Source: Actinacidiphila yeochonensis CN732 | Lineage (GTDB): Bacteria > Actinomycetota > Actinomycetes > Streptomycetales > Streptomycetaceae | Length of the DNA: 64,000 nucleotides | Reading direction: 5' to 3' | Assembly (NCBI RefSeq): GCF_000745345.1 | Contig: NZ_JQNR01000003.1 | Coordinates: 248,001 to 312,000, forward strand | The notes under the pieces: model-generated | Told to the model about the DNA's origin: nothing | Databases searched by the model: none | The model's input: only the letters and a program-made list of their open reading frames with translations | Made by a program: the position numbers and the translations under genes | Part shown: in pieces, positions 12,911 to 22,676 of the stretch | Layout of the letters: every line of letters starts with the position of its first letter | How positions within the stretch are numbered: the first letter of the stretch is position 1

Positions 12911-13999
12911 TCAGCGGCAGGCGGCCCGTCGGTACGCCCAGGTGGCGACGGCGAGTGAGGCCACCCCCACGGCCGCGCAGACCGACAGGTCTCCGACCAC
13001 GGCGGCCCAGTCCGTGCCGCCCCCGTCGAAGGTACGGGCGAACGCCTCGACGCCGTAGGTGGACGGCAGCACGTCCCGGGCCCAGCTGATCGGCGCGGGC
13101 ATGTGGGAGGCCGGGAGGACGCCGAGCAGCAGCGCGGCGGACATGCCGAGCTGGCCCAGCAGGGTGGCGATCTCCTGGCGTGGCGCGAGCAGCCCCATGG
13201 CGGCGCCCAGGCCGGACATGGCCGCGCCGGCCAGCGGCACCACGAGCGCGAGCACCCACAGGTTGGCGACCGAGAGGTGGAACAGCACGCACCCGGTGAC
13301 GGCCGTGACCACCGTGCCGGGCACGGTGAAGGACGCGTAGGCGCCGGCCGCGCCGAGGACGACGGCCGCCGGCGGCACCGGCAGCGTCGCGTAGTGGTCC
13401 AGGCCTCCGGAGGCGCGCAGCTGGCCGAAGTACTGGGAGAGCAGGTTGAGCGCGACGAAGGCGACGACCAGCACGCTGGAGCCGGCCACGACGGCGCGGG
13501 CGGCCTCCCCGTCGCCGGCGTGCACCACACCGCGCAGCATCACCATGATGCCGATCGACTGGAACGTCGCCACGAACAGCAGCGGGATGCGGGCCACCCG
13601 GGCCCGGGAGAGCTGCGCCCGGTAGACGGCGCCGAGGGCGGGCCGCAGGCGGGCGCGGGGTGCGAGGGCCGCCGGACCGGACGGGCTCGCGGGACCGGAC
13701 GGGCCGGACAGGCCGGCCGGGTCCGGGAACGACGGGGCCGGGCCGGGGTGCGCGCCGGCCGCCGGCGCGGTCGGGGCGGCGGCGCCGACGGCGCTCGCGG
13801 TGGTCCCCGCGGTGCTCGCAGTGGTCATGGTGGCTGCTGTGCCCGTCGTCCTCGTGGTGGCCGTGCCGGTCGTCCCGGCCGTGGTCGCGCCCGTCGTGGT
13901 CGTCCCGGCCGTGGTCGCGCCGGCCGTCCGCGCCGGGGATGCCGGCCCCGCCAGCGTACGCGGGGGCCCGCCGGCCGGCACCGGAACGGTGGCGGGCAC
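12911..13999 (-). CDS. ABC-2 type exporter permease
   Basis: The membrane subunit partners the ATPase encoded 64 bp upstream. About six membrane segments lie between residues 135 and 355, including a VARIPLLFVATFQSIGIMV opening helix and SQYFGQLRASGGLDHYATLP. The N-terminal 110 residues are Thr/Ala/Gly/Pro low complexity, encoded by a 30-bp period repeat (13868-13927). An alternative start, ATG 13828, would remove 57 of these residues. Neither start has a good Shine-Dalgarno sequence. Substrate unknown; drug or lipid export is typical of the family. Confidence 0.85.
   Translation of the reverse strand: MPATVPVPAGGPPRTLAGPASPARTAGATTAGTTTTGATTAGTTGTATTRTTGTAATMTTASTAGTTASAVGAAAPTAPAAGAHPGPAPSFPDPAGLSGPSGPASPSGPAALAPRARLRPALGAVYRAQLSRARVARIPLLFVATFQSIGIMVMLRGVVHAGDGEAARAVVAGSSVLVVAFVALNLLSQYFGQLRASGGLDHYATLPVPPAAVVLGAAGAYASFTVPGTVVTAVTGCVLFHLSVANLWVLALVVPLAGAAMSGLGAAMGLLAPRQEIATLLGQLGMSAALLLGVLPASHMPAPISWARDVLPSTYGVEAFARTFDGGGTDWAAVVGDLSVCAAVGVASLAVATWAYRRAACR
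13868..13927. repeat. 30-bp direct repeat in permease N-terminal coding region
   Basis: Two adjacent 30-bp units start GGTCGTCCCGGCCGTGGTCG and are identical over their first 23 bases. They encode the period-10 Thr/Ala/Gly-rich stretch of the permease N-terminus. Copy number is likely variable. Confidence 0.75.
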
Positions 14000-14063
14000 G
14001 AGGGCGGACCGCGGGGCGGGGGCGGACCGCCCTCGGGGGCGCCGCTCCGGCGGAGCGCGCGGG

Positions 14064-15065
14064 TCACACCTTCACCAGGCCCTCGCCGCTGCCGCCGAGT
14101 GCCAGGTAGACGTCCTCCAGGCTGGGCGTCGCCAGCGTGAAGTCGTCCAGCGCGGCGAAGGCCGGGCCGCCGGTGACCTCGGCGACGGCGGCGCGGGCCC
14201 GGTCCTGCGGCAGCCGCAGCGTCCAGCGGCGCCCGGAGACCTCGGCGTCGGGGCGCAGCGCGGCGATGCCCGGCAGGTGGGTCGGCGGCTCGTCGCGCCA
14301 GACCAGGTCCAGCCGCACCTCGTCCGCGACGAGGGCGCGCAGGCCGACGGGGGTGTCGCAGGCGATCACCCGGCCCCGGTCGAGGACGGCGACCCGGTCC
14401 AGCACGGTCTCGGCCTCGATGACGTTGTGGGTGACCAGGATGACGGTGGCGCCCTGTTCGGCCCGGCGGCGGTCGACGGCGGCCCACACCGCGCGGCGGG
14501 CCACCGGGTCCATGCCAGTGGTGGGCTCGTCGAGGATGAGCACCGGTCGCGGGCCGGTCAGCGCGGCGGCGAAGCAGGCGAGGCGGCGCTGGCCGCCGGA
14601 CAGGCGCTTGAGGGGGCGGCCGGCGATGGGGGCCAGGCCCAGCTCGTCGAGGACGTCGTCGCGGGCGGCGCGGGCGGCGGCCCGGTCCAGGCCGCGCAGC
14701 AGGCCGGTGGTCTCGGCGGCGAGGGCGACGGTCAGCTCGTCCAGCGCGGTGGACTCCTGGCCGAGGTAGCCGATGAGCCGGGCGGCCCGCTCCGGGTGGC
14801 GGACGAGGTCGTGGCCGAGCAGCTCGATGGTGCCGGCGTCCGGGCGGAGCAGGCCGGTGAGCTGGCGGACCAGGGTGCTCTTGCCGGCGCCGTTGGGGCC
14901 GAGGATGCCGAAGAGCTCGCCGGCGCGGATATCGAGGTCGATGCCGTCGTTGGCGCGGACCGCCGGGGTGCCGGCGCCGCGTCGGCCGCGGGTGGCGGGG
15001 TAGGCGCGGACGAGGCCGCGGACGCGGCAGGCGGTTGCCGCGCTTCCCTCTCTACCCGTACTCAC
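14064..15065 (-). CDS. ABC exporter ATP-binding protein
   Basis: The 333-aa nucleotide-binding subunit has Walker A GPNGAGKST, Q-loop GYLGQES, signature LSGGQRRLACF, Walker B VLILDEPTTGMDP, and switch His in VILVTHN. The DrrA-like C-terminal region of about 90 aa (LPQDRARAAVAEV to SLEDVYLAL) is typical of ABC-2 exporters. GTG 15065 has CAGGGG just upstream. It pairs with the permease at 12911-13999; the two form one exporter operon. The substrate cannot be read from sequence. Confidence 0.93.
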   Translation of the reverse strand: MSTGREGSAATACRVRGLVRAYPATRGRRGAGTPAVRANDGIDLDIRAGELFGILGPNGAGKSTLVRQLTGLLRPDAGTIELLGHDLVRHPERAARLIGYLGQESTALDELTVALAAETTGLLRGLDRAAARAARDDVLDELGLAPIAGRPLKRLSGGQRRLACFAAALTGPRPVLILDEPTTGMDPVARRAVWAAVDRRRAEQGATVILVTHNVIEAETVLDRVAVLDRGRVIACDTPVGLRALVADEVRLDLVWRDEPPTHLPGIAALRPDAEVSGRRWTLRLPQDRARAAVAEVTGGPAFAALDDFTLATPSLEDVYLALGGSGEGLVKV

Positions 15066-15342
15066 AGCCCCTGAGAGTACCCCTCCTGCCTGGCTCTCCC
15101 CGGCTGGCCCCGCCTGCTCCGGGCACGGCCGGGGGCGGGCCCGCGGGACGGACCGTTCGGGCGGTCCGGCACGGCGGGTTCCGGCGGTTCCGGGCGGGGC
15201 TCCCGGCGGGTTCCGGCGGGGGCGGGCGCGGCCCGGCGACGGGGCCGGCCGGTACGCGGCAGGCCCGGGGCCCGAGCCGACCCGGCCACCGGCCCCGCCA
15301 CGGCCGGACTCCCCCGCGGACTCCCACGGCTTCCGGCCGGGG

Positions 15343-16563
15343 TCAGTCGGCGGAGAGGGCCGAGCTGAACTCCCGCCAGAACCCCGCCCGGATGGCGTAG
15401 CGGTCGTCCTCGTCGATCTGGTCGTCCTTGTGCGCCAGCAGCCCGAAACGGGCGGCGTACCGCAGCAGCTCGCCGTCGATCCGGTGCGGCACCCGCGGGT
15501 AGTGGGCCGACAGCTGCTGGCGCAGGCCGGAGTCGCCGACCCGGGCGATCCAGCGGCGGGCGAAGACCTGTCCCACCTCGAACGGGTCCCCGCTGACGGC
15601 CGTGATGTCGGCCTCGCGGTCGGCCCAGCGCTGCTCGGCCGTGGTGACCTGGGCCAGCGTCGGCAGCCCGCTGACATCGTCCTGGTCGGCGCCGGGCCGG
15701 TCGCTCCACCCCTTGTCGGAGGACCACCGCAGGGTGCTCGGCGCGGGCGGCGGCGAGGGCGGCGGCACCGCGTGGTTGCGGCCGAGGTCGGCCAGGTCCT
15801 TCGGGGTGGGCACCCCCTTGCCGGGGTGCGGTTCGGGCTCGGCGGGCTCCCGCTGCTCCGTGCCGTCGCCGCGGTCGGGCTCGGCCTGGCGGTCGGGCGC
15901 GGCGGGACGGTCGGGCGCGGCCGGGCGGTCGGCCGCGGCCGGTTCGGGCAGCGGGGCGGAGAGGATCGCCGCGATCTCCGGCTTCGGCTCGTGCGGGGCG
16001 CAGGCCCCCGGCAGCTCCCGGGCGCTGATCGCGGCGGTGATCCAGGCCCGGTCCAGCACCCGCCGTTCGTCGGCCTCGGCCACCAGGTCCTCGGACTGGT
16101 TGTAGTCGCCGTCCGCGGCCTGCACGGCCCACAGGTGGACGGCGACGCCGTGCTCCTTGGCCGACATCATCCCGGGCAGCAGGTCGCCGTCCCCGGTGAC
16201 GAGCACGATGTCGGAGCAGGCCCGGTTGCGGGCGAGCTCGGACAGCTCGGCGTGCATGGCCGCGTCGACGCCCTTCTGCGCCCACCTGCCGTCCGTTCGG
16301 GTGAGGGCGCCGAGCCGTACGGTGACCCTCGGCATCACCCGCAGCCGGCGGTGCTCGGGTTGCGGAACCCGGTCGGGGGCTCCGTCGAACCAGTAGATCC
16401 GCAGCAGCGGCTGGCCCGTCTCCCGTTCGGCGCGTTCGCGCAGGCCGGCGACCACGGCGGTGTGGTCGACGATGATGCGGGAGCGGGACGGTTCACCCGC
16501 GAGCAGGCTCGCCGCTGCGCCCAGCAGGTAGCCGGCGTCCACCAGGACGACGCAGCGGTCCAT
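15343..16563 (-). CDS. NYN domain (PIN-like nuclease) protein
   Basis: The 406-aa protein has an N-terminal NYN domain at about residues 1-170. The putative metal-binding acids are in VVLVDAGYLL, KGVDAAMHAELSEL and DIVLVTGDGDLLPGMM. A Pro/Asp-rich linker with DRPAAP repeats (about 195-250) follows, and then a conserved C-terminal domain (FARRWIARVGDSGLRQQL to FWREF) probably related to OST-HTH-type modules. NYN proteins are predicted RNases. Two ATGs are adjacent (16566, 16563) after AAGAGG; 16563 gives the better spacing. A stand-alone gene diverging from the small basic protein. Confidence 0.85.
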   Translation of the reverse strand: MDRCVVLVDAGYLLGAAASLLAGEPSRSRIIVDHTAVVAGLRERAERETGQPLLRIYWFDGAPDRVPQPEHRRLRVMPRVTVRLGALTRTDGRWAQKGVDAAMHAELSELARNRACSDIVLVTGDGDLLPGMMSAKEHGVAVHLWAVQAADGDYNQSEDLVAEADERRVLDRAWITAAISARELPGACAPHEPKPEIAAILSAPLPEPAAADRPAAPDRPAAPDRQAEPDRGDGTEQREPAEPEPHPGKGVPTPKDLADLGRNHAVPPPSPPPAPSTLRWSSDKGWSDRPGADQDDVSGLPTLAQVTTAEQRWADREADITAVSGDPFEVGQVFARRWIARVGDSGLRQQLSAHYPRVPHRIDGELLRYAARFGLLAHKDDQIDEDDRYAIRAGFWREFSSALSAD

Positions 16564-16792
16564 CATGCACCTCTTCCGATCGCCCCCCGGCTCGGACGCC
16601 CCCTGAGTTCCTCCCGAGTGTGCCCGAACGGGCGGGGGTTTATGACTCCGAACGCGATCTTCGGCGTGGCGATCTTTCACGGTCCGGCACTCGGCACTTC
16701 CCCAACTGCCCGAAATGCGCGCTTCGTCCTCCCGTGCAACTCTGATCTCGGCCCCCATCGGCCAACAATCCCCCCACTAGGAAGGCACGATC

Positions 16793-16969
16793 GTGGCTAA
16801 GAACCGCAACCAGAACCGCCAGCAGCAGCGCGACCAGCGCGACCGCCGCTCGGAGTCGGCCGCGGAGGCCCCCGAGCGCGGCTCCGCCGCCACGATCGCC
16901 GAGGAGCGCGTGATGCCGTCCGCGACCCAGCACACGCGCAAGCAGCAGAAGAAGTTCGGCCACAACTGA
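16793..16969 (+). CDS. Small basic hydrophilic protein
   Basis: The 58-aa protein is rich in Arg, Gln, Asn and Lys (VAKNRNQNRQQQRDQRDRR) and ends KQQKKFGHN. GTG 16793 follows GGAAGG with 8-bp spacing, and a strong terminator follows 26 bp after the stop, so the gene is well supported despite its size. Short proteins of this composition with a C-terminal FGHN are common in Streptomyces in my recollection. Possibly RNA- or nucleoid-associated; function unknown. Confidence 0.8.
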   Translation: MAKNRNQNRQQQRDQRDRRSESAAEAPERGSAATIAEERVMPSATQHTRKQQKKFGHN

Positions 16970-16994
16970 TCGCGCCGCGCGCGTGGTTCATGAG

Positions 16995-17024
16995 GCGGGG
17001 GTGCCCCTTCCGGGGCGCCCCCGC
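16995..17024 (+). terminator. Strong terminator hairpin
   Basis: A 13-bp stem (GCGGGGGTGCCCC, 16995-17007, with 17012-17024) contains one G-T pair and closes a TTCC loop. It serves the small basic protein gene and may also stop dnaE transcription from the other strand. Confidence 0.85.
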
Positions 17025-17117
17025 TTCGCGTTCACGGCGACCGCGGCGGGTCGGTGACCGCCTCCGGTGAACCCGGCGCGTCCGGTGAACCCCGGTGCCG
17101 GCAGGCGGCCGACGCCG

Positions 17118-20100
17118 TCAGCTCGCCTGCTGGGAGGCGGTGGCCAGGCAGGCCGGCCCGAGCAGCGCCTTGAGGTCGCCGAAGAGGGACGGGTCGGCGT
17201 TCACGCGGTGCCGGTCCAGCCGCAGCACCGTGGTGGTGCGGGCGCCCTGGAGCCGTACCCGCACCTCGGTGTTGCCCTTGTGGCTCTCCAGGACCTCGCC
17301 GAGCCGGGCCACCAGCGGCGGGGTGACCTTCACCGTCGGGATGGAGATCATCACCGGCGCGTTGGCCCCCATGTCCGAGAGGTCGGGCGCCTGGAGCTCC
17401 ATCGCGACCAGCCGCGGCACGTCCTCCCGCTTGTCCAGCCGGCCCTTGACGAAGACCACCGCGTCCTCGACGAGTTGGGTGGACACCAGCTGGTAGGTGG
17501 CGGGGAAGAACATGCAGTCCACCGAACCCGCCAGGTCCTCGACGGTGGCGATGGCCCAGGCGTTGCCCTGCTTGGTCATCTTGCGCTGGAGGCCGGAGAT
17601 GATGCCGCCGATGGTGACGATGGAGCCGTCGGAGTAGTCGTTGGCGAGCGCCGCGATCGAGGCGTCCGCCTTGTCGTTGAGGATGTGCTCGATACCGAAG
17701 AGCGGGTGGTCGGAGACGTACAGGCCGAGCATCTCGCGCTCCTGGGCGAGCAGGTACGCCTTGTCCCACTCGATGTCGGAGAAGACCACGTCCATCCCGA
17801 ACGCCGGGGTGTCCGCGTCCTCGTCGCCCATGCCGCCGAAGAGGTCGAACTGCCCCTCGGCCTCCTTCCGCTTGACCTGCACCACGTTGTCGATCATCGA
17901 CTCGAAGTGCTCGGTCAGACCGCGCCGGGTGTGGTTCATCGCGTCGAACGCGCCGGCCTTGATCAGCGACTCGACGGTCCGCTTGTTGCAGACCACCACC
18001 TCGACCTTGTCCAGGAAGTCCGGGAAGGAGCCGTAGCGGCCCTTGGAACGACGGCACTTGACCACGGAGTCCACGACGTTGGCGCCGACGTTGCGCACCG
18101 CGGTGAGGCCGAAGACGATCGTGTCGTCGCCGCGCGGGGTGAAGTTGGCGTTGGACTCGTTCACGTCCGGGGGCAGCACCTTGATGCCCATCCGGCGGCA
18201 CTCGTTGAGGTAGAGCGCCATCTTGTCCTTGTCGTCCTTCACGGACGTGAGCAGGCCCGCCATGTACTCGGCCGGGTAGTTGGCCTTGAGGTAGGCGGTC
18301 CAGTAGGAGACCAGGCCGTAGGCGGCGGAGTGGGCCTTGTTGAAGGCGTATCCGGCGAAGGGCACCAGCACGTCCCACACGGCCTGGATGGCCTGGTCGG
18401 AGTAGCCGCGCTCGCGCATGCCGGCCTGGAAGGGGATGAACTCCTTGTCCAGGACCTCCTTCTTCTTCTTGCCCATCGCGCGGCGGAGCAGGTCGGCCTG
18501 GCCCAGCGAGTAGCCGGCGAGCACCTGGGCGGCCTTCTGCACCTGCTCCTGGTACACGATGAGGCCGTAGGTGATGTCCAGGACCTCCCGGAGCGGCTCC
18601 TCCAGCTCCGGGTGGATGGGCGTGATGTCCTGCTGCTTGTTCTTGCGCAGCGCGTAGTTGATGTGGGAGTTCATGCCCATCGGGCCGGGCCGGTACAGCG
18701 CGGAGACGGCGGAGATGTCCTCGAAGTTGTCGGGCTTCATCATCCGCAGCAGCGAGCGCATCGGGCCGCCGTCGAACTGGAAGACGCCGAGGGTGTCGCC
18801 GCGGCTGAGCAGCGCGTAGGTGGCCGGGTCGTCCAGCGGCAGCGACAGCAGGTCGATGTCGATGTCCTTGTTGGCCTTGATGGACTTGACCGCGTCGTCC
18901 ATGATCGTCAGGTTGCGCAGGCCGAGGAAGTCCATCTTCAGCAGGCCGAGCGACTCGCAGCTCGGGTAGTCCCACTGCGTGACGACCGCGCCGTCGTTCT
19001 TCGGCGAGAAGATCGGCACGTGGTCCAGGAGCGACTCCGAGGACATGATCACACCGGCAGCGTGCACGCCCATCTGCCGGACCAGGCCCTCGATGCCGCG
19101 GGCGGAGTCGATCACCTTGGTGACGTCCGGCTCGTTCTCGTACATCGCCCGGACCTCGGCGGCCTCGCTGTACCGGGGGTGGTCCTTGTCGGTGATGCCG
19201 GACAGCGGGATGCCCTTGCCGAGCACGTCGGCGGGCATGGCCTTGGTGACCCGGTCGCCCATGGAGAACGGGTAGCCCAGCACCCGGGCGGAGTCCTTGA
19301 TCGCGGCCTTGGCCTTGATGGTGCCGTAGGTGGCGATCTGGGCGACCTTGTCGGAGCCGTACTTCTCCGTCACGTACCGGATGACCTCGCCGCGCCTGCG
19401 CTCGTCGAAGTCGATGTCGACGTCGGGCATGGAGACGCGCTCGGGGTTGAGGAACCGCTCGAAGATCAGGCCGTGCGGCACCGGGTCGAGGTCGGTGATG
19501 CGCATCGCGTAGGCGACGATGGAGCCGGCCGCGGAGCCTCGGCCGGGGCCGACCGCGATGCCGTTGTCCTTGGCCCACTTGATGAAGTCGGCGACGACGA
19601 GGAAGTAGCCGGGGAACCCCATCTGGATGATGGTGTCCATCTCGTACTCGGCGAGCTTCTGCCGGTCCTCCGGGACGCCGCCGGGGTACCGGAAGGCCAT
19701 GCCGCGGGCGACCTCCTCGCGGAACCAGGTGATCTCGGTGTAGCCCTCCGGCACGTCGAACCTGGGCATCAGGTTCTTCGGCTCGAACATGCCCGAGATG
19801 TCGACCCGGTCGGCGATCAGCAGCTGGGAGTTGCGGCAGCCCTGCTGCCAGGCGTCGGAGGAGTCGATCGCGTACATCTCGGCGGCCGACTTCAGGTAGT
19901 AGCCGGAGCCGTCGAACTTGAACCGGTCCGGGTCCGACATGTTGGAGCCGGTCTGGATGCACAGCAGGGTGTCGTGCGCCGACGCCTCCTGCGCGTACGT
20001 GTAGTGCGAGTCGTTGGTGACGACGAAGGGCGCGTCCAGCTTGCGGGAGATCTCCATCAGGCCGTCGCGGGCACGGCGGTCGATGTCGATGCCGTGGTCC

Positions 20101-20672
20101 ATGATCTCGACGAAGAAGTTCTCCTTGCCGAAGATGTCCTGGTACTCCGAGGCGGCCTTGAGCGCCTCGTCCATCTGCCCCAGGCGGATGCGGGTGGAGA
20201 TCTCGCCGGACGGGCAGCCGGTGGTGCCCATCAGGCCCTCGGCGTACTCGCTGAGCAGCTCGCGGTCCATGCGGGGCTTGCGGAAGTAGCCCTCGAAGGA
20301 GGCGCGGGACTGGGCGCGGAAGAGGTTGTGCAGGCCGGTGTTGTTCCGGGCCCAGATCGTCATGTGGGTGTAGGCGCCGGCGCCGGAGACGTCGTCGTTC
20401 TTCTGGTGCGGGGCACCCCACTTGACCGGCTTGTTGTACCGCCGCGACTCCGGCGCCAGGTACGCCTCGATGCCCATGACGGGGGTCACACCGGCGGCCT
20501 TGGCCTGGTGGAAGAAGTCGTACGAGCCGTGCAGGTTGCCGTGGTCGGTGATCGCCACGTGTGACATGTCCATCTCGTTGCACGCCTTGAACATGTCCTT
20601 CAGCCGTGCCGCTCCGTCCAGCAGCGAGTACTGGGTGTGGACGTGCAGGTGGGCGAACGGCTGGTCGGTCAC
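17118..20672 (-). CDS. dnaE: DNA polymerase III alpha subunit DnaE
   Basis: The 1184-aa replicative polymerase catalytic subunit is of the DnaE1 type. An N-terminal PHP domain (HLHVHTQYSLLDG, ITDHGNLHG, later HYTYA) is followed by the palm with catalytic PDVDIDFDE near residue 417. Fingers, the tandem HhH region near 800-900 (VRNVGANVVDSVV), the beta-clamp-binding region, and a C-terminal OB-fold at about 985-1075 (GSIVTIGGIISGLQRKMTKQGNAWAI) complete it. GTG 20672 has GGAGGTG about ten bases upstream. Essential. It diverges from the membrane protein at 20981. Confidence 0.98.
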   Translation of the reverse strand: MTDQPFAHLHVHTQYSLLDGAARLKDMFKACNEMDMSHVAITDHGNLHGSYDFFHQAKAAGVTPVMGIEAYLAPESRRYNKPVKWGAPHQKNDDVSGAGAYTHMTIWARNNTGLHNLFRAQSRASFEGYFRKPRMDRELLSEYAEGLMGTTGCPSGEISTRIRLGQMDEALKAASEYQDIFGKENFFVEIMDHGIDIDRRARDGLMEISRKLDAPFVVTNDSHYTYAQEASAHDTLLCIQTGSNMSDPDRFKFDGSGYYLKSAAEMYAIDSSDAWQQGCRNSQLLIADRVDISGMFEPKNLMPRFDVPEGYTEITWFREEVARGMAFRYPGGVPEDRQKLAEYEMDTIIQMGFPGYFLVVADFIKWAKDNGIAVGPGRGSAAGSIVAYAMRITDLDPVPHGLIFERFLNPERVSMPDVDIDFDERRRGEVIRYVTEKYGSDKVAQIATYGTIKAKAAIKDSARVLGYPFSMGDRVTKAMPADVLGKGIPLSGITDKDHPRYSEAAEVRAMYENEPDVTKVIDSARGIEGLVRQMGVHAAGVIMSSESLLDHVPIFSPKNDGAVVTQWDYPSCESLGLLKMDFLGLRNLTIMDDAVKSIKANKDIDIDLLSLPLDDPATYALLSRGDTLGVFQFDGGPMRSLLRMMKPDNFEDISAVSALYRPGPMGMNSHINYALRKNKQQDITPIHPELEEPLREVLDITYGLIVYQEQVQKAAQVLAGYSLGQADLLRRAMGKKKKEVLDKEFIPFQAGMRERGYSDQAIQAVWDVLVPFAGYAFNKAHSAAYGLVSYWTAYLKANYPAEYMAGLLTSVKDDKDKMALYLNECRRMGIKVLPPDVNESNANFTPRGDDTIVFGLTAVRNVGANVVDSVVKCRRSKGRYGSFPDFLDKVEVVVCNKRTVESLIKAGAFDAMNHTRRGLTEHFESMIDNVVQVKRKEAEGQFDLFGGMGDEDADTPAFGMDVVFSDIEWDKAYLLAQEREMLGLYVSDHPLFGIEHILNDKADASIAALANDYSDGSIVTIGGIISGLQRKMTKQGNAWAIATVEDLAGSVDCMFFPATYQLVSTQLVEDAVVFVKGRLDKREDVPRLVAMELQAPDLSDMGANAPVMISIPTVKVTPPLVARLGEVLESHKGNTEVRVRLQGARTTTVLRLDRHRVNADPSLFGDLKALLGPACLATASQQAS

Positions 20673-20980
20673 GGGAGCGACACCTCCGGCTTGCTCGGGT
20701 CGAATGGGCGGCGTCGTGAAGTCTACGACCGGGCTCCGACAGCGCGTGACCTGCGCCTGGAGCCTGTGGACGACCCCCGGCGGCGAGGCGGAGCCCCTGC
20801 GGAGCGGTGCGGTGGACCCTCACCGGCACCCGCCGCCCACGGCACCCGCCGACCCGGTCGCCGGAAGCCCGCCGCACGGGCGGGAAGGACACGTGGGAGG
20901 GTTTCGCCGGCCCGCGCCCGCGATATCCCGGCCGGATCTTTAGCCCACTGATACACCCGTTCGTGGCACACTCTGTCCCC
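20673..20980. other. Divergent intergenic region dnaE / membrane protein
   Basis: The 308-bp region carries outward promoters for both genes. On the plus strand a CACACT hexamer ends eight bases before ATG 20981 with no Shine-Dalgarno, so that gene may be leaderless. No other structure stands out. Confidence 0.4.
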
Positions 20981-21694
20981 ATGGAGAGCATGGGTGGAAT
21001 ACGCCCGCGGCTGAGGGCGGTGCGCGCCGCCCTGTTCGCCGCTGTCTGCGTCACGCTCTCCTCCACCTCCCACGTGCTCATGGCGCACCGGCCGCTGCCG
21101 CTGCCGGTGGTGGCCACCGCCCTGGTCGCGGTGTTCGCCGTGGCCTACGCGCTCGGCGGCCGCCGGGAGCGCGGCTTCTGGTCCATCGCCGGGACGCTGG
21201 TGCCCACGGAGCTGGCGGTGGACACCGTCTTCACCTCCGGCCAGCGGTCCTGCTACGGACCGTCCGGCGGTCCGGTCACCGGCTCCTGGCGCTCGCTGCA
21301 CGAGGCCGTGGTCTGCCACGGCGGCCAGGTCGGCGGGCGGCTGCCGGCCCTCTCCACGTCGGACGCGACCCGGCACGTCACCGCGCAGGTGACCCAGGCC
21401 ACCGTCTCCGCCCAGCCGTGGCTGCTGCTCGCCGCCCACGTGGTGGTGGGGCTGCTGGCCTCCTGGTGGCTGCGCCGCGGCGAGGCCGCCCTGCACCGCG
21501 TGCTGCGGGCCGTCGCCGCCGTCGCCTTCCGGCCGCTGCTGCTCGCCGCCGCGGCCGCCCGGGCCGCCCTCGACGGCGTCGCCCGCGGGGTCCGGCCGGC
21601 CACCGCCCACCCGGCGGCGGGCGCCCTGGCCGCGCTGCCGCTGCTGCACTCCGTCGTACGCCGCGGGCCGCCCGCGGGGCTCGCCGCCGCCTGA
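20981..21694 (+). CDS. Membrane protein of unknown function
   Basis: The 237-aa protein has about four to five hydrophobic helices (near residues 15-32, 38-56, 65-80, 148-165, 173-198). A polar loop at about 85-145 contains two cysteines (RSCYG, AVVCHGG) that could form a disulphide outside the membrane. A second ATG at 20990 is possible, with GGAGA just upstream. It precedes the DsbA-like gene on the same strand, so the two may act together in envelope redox chemistry. That is inference; no domain is recognised. Confidence 0.75.
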   Translation: MESMGGIRPRLRAVRAALFAAVCVTLSSTSHVLMAHRPLPLPVVATALVAVFAVAYALGGRRERGFWSIAGTLVPTELAVDTVFTSGQRSCYGPSGGPVTGSWRSLHEAVVCHGGQVGGRLPALSTSDATRHVTAQVTQATVSAQPWLLLAAHVVVGLLASWWLRRGEAALHRVLRAVAAVAFRPLLLAAAAARAALDGVARGVRPATAHPAAGALAALPLLHSVVRRGPPAGLAAA

Positions 21695-21823
21695 CACCCC
21701 TGCCGGCTCGCCGGGCCGCCGCCTCGCGGCGCCCCCCGCCCGGCCGTGCCATGGCGCCGCGGCTCCTCCCCCGCCCCCGCAGACCACGTGCGTGCGCACG
21801 TACCCATCACGGAGACCCACCTC

Positions 21824-22621
21824 ATGAGCAGCAGGAACAGCAAGACCGCCAAGGCGGCCGCCCGCGAGCGGCTGCGCGCCCAGCGCGAGAAGGAGCAGAA
21901 GCGCGCCAAGGTCCGCCGCCAGGTGTTCGTCGGCGTCGGCGTGGTGGTGGTCCTGGCCGCCGCCGCGGGCATAGCGGTGGCCGTCAACAACGCCAACAAG
22001 CCCAGCTACTGGTCGGCCGCGGCCAAGGACAAGCTCGTGGTGCCGGCCCACGCGTCCGGCAAGAACGGCACGACGATCATCGTCGGCGACGCGAAGAACA
22101 AGAACGTCCTCCACGAGTACGAGGACCTGCGCTGCCCGGTCTGCGCCGCGTACGAGCAGGAGTCCGGCGCGGCGGTGCTCAAGGGCGCCCAGGACGGCAA
22201 GTACCAGATCGACTACACCCTCGGCACCTTCCTCGACGACGCCAACCCGGGTGACGGCTCGAAGAAGGCGCTCAGCGCGGCGGGTGCGGCGCTCAACGTC
22301 TCCACGGAGGCGTTCGAGCAGTTCCACACGCTGATCTACTCGAAGAAGTACCACCCGGACGAGAACGTCGACAAGCTCGACGACGTCAGCTACCTGCTCA
22401 AGGTCGCCGACCAGGTGCCCGCGCTGAAGGGGAACACCAAGTTCTCCGACGCGGTGAAGAAGGGCACCTTCGACAAGTGGGCGCTGACCATGTCGAACGC
22501 GTTCAACAGCAGCGGCGTCAACCAGACGCCGACGGTCAAGCTCAACGGCAAGGACCTGAGCGTCGTCAGCGTCCCCTCGGCGACGGTCATGTCCACGATC
22601 GAGGCCGGCCTCACGAAGTAG
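21824..22621 (+). CDS. DsbA-like membrane-anchored thioredoxin
   Basis: The 265-aa protein has a strongly basic cytoplasmic tail (about residues 1-32), one membrane helix (33-52), and an extracytoplasmic DsbA-like thioredoxin fold with active site Cys104-Pro-Val-Cys107 (LRCPVCAAYE). The cis-Pro loop is in NQTPTVKLNGK. These proteins oxidise, isomerise or reduce disulphides of exported proteins. GGAG lies nine bases before ATG 21824. A strong terminator follows the stop codon. Confidence 0.92.
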   Translation: MSSRNSKTAKAAARERLRAQREKEQKRAKVRRQVFVGVGVVVVLAAAAGIAVAVNNANKPSYWSAAAKDKLVVPAHASGKNGTTIIVGDAKNKNVLHEYEDLRCPVCAAYEQESGAAVLKGAQDGKYQIDYTLGTFLDDANPGDGSKKALSAAGAALNVSTEAFEQFHTLIYSKKYHPDENVDKLDDVSYLLKVADQVPALKGNTKFSDAVKKGTFDKWALTMSNAFNSSGVNQTPTVKLNGKDLSVVSVPSATVMSTIEAGLTK

Positions 22622-22630
22622 CGGCGGAAC

Positions 22631-22666
22631 GGCGCGGCCCCTCCCGCTCCTGGGAGGGGCCGCGCC
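22631..22666. terminator. Bidirectional terminator
   Basis: A perfect 15-bp stem (22631-22645 with 22652-22666) closes a six-base loop. It lies between the converging DsbA-like and hydrolase genes, 9-10 bp from each stop. Confidence 0.9.
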
Positions 22667-22676
22667 GTGCCACGGG

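Noticed and set aside
17067-20564. 1165-codon open frame antisense to dnaE
   Set aside because: High GC keeps opposite frames open. The minus-strand frame has all DnaE motifs, and the antisense product is low-complexity with no domain.
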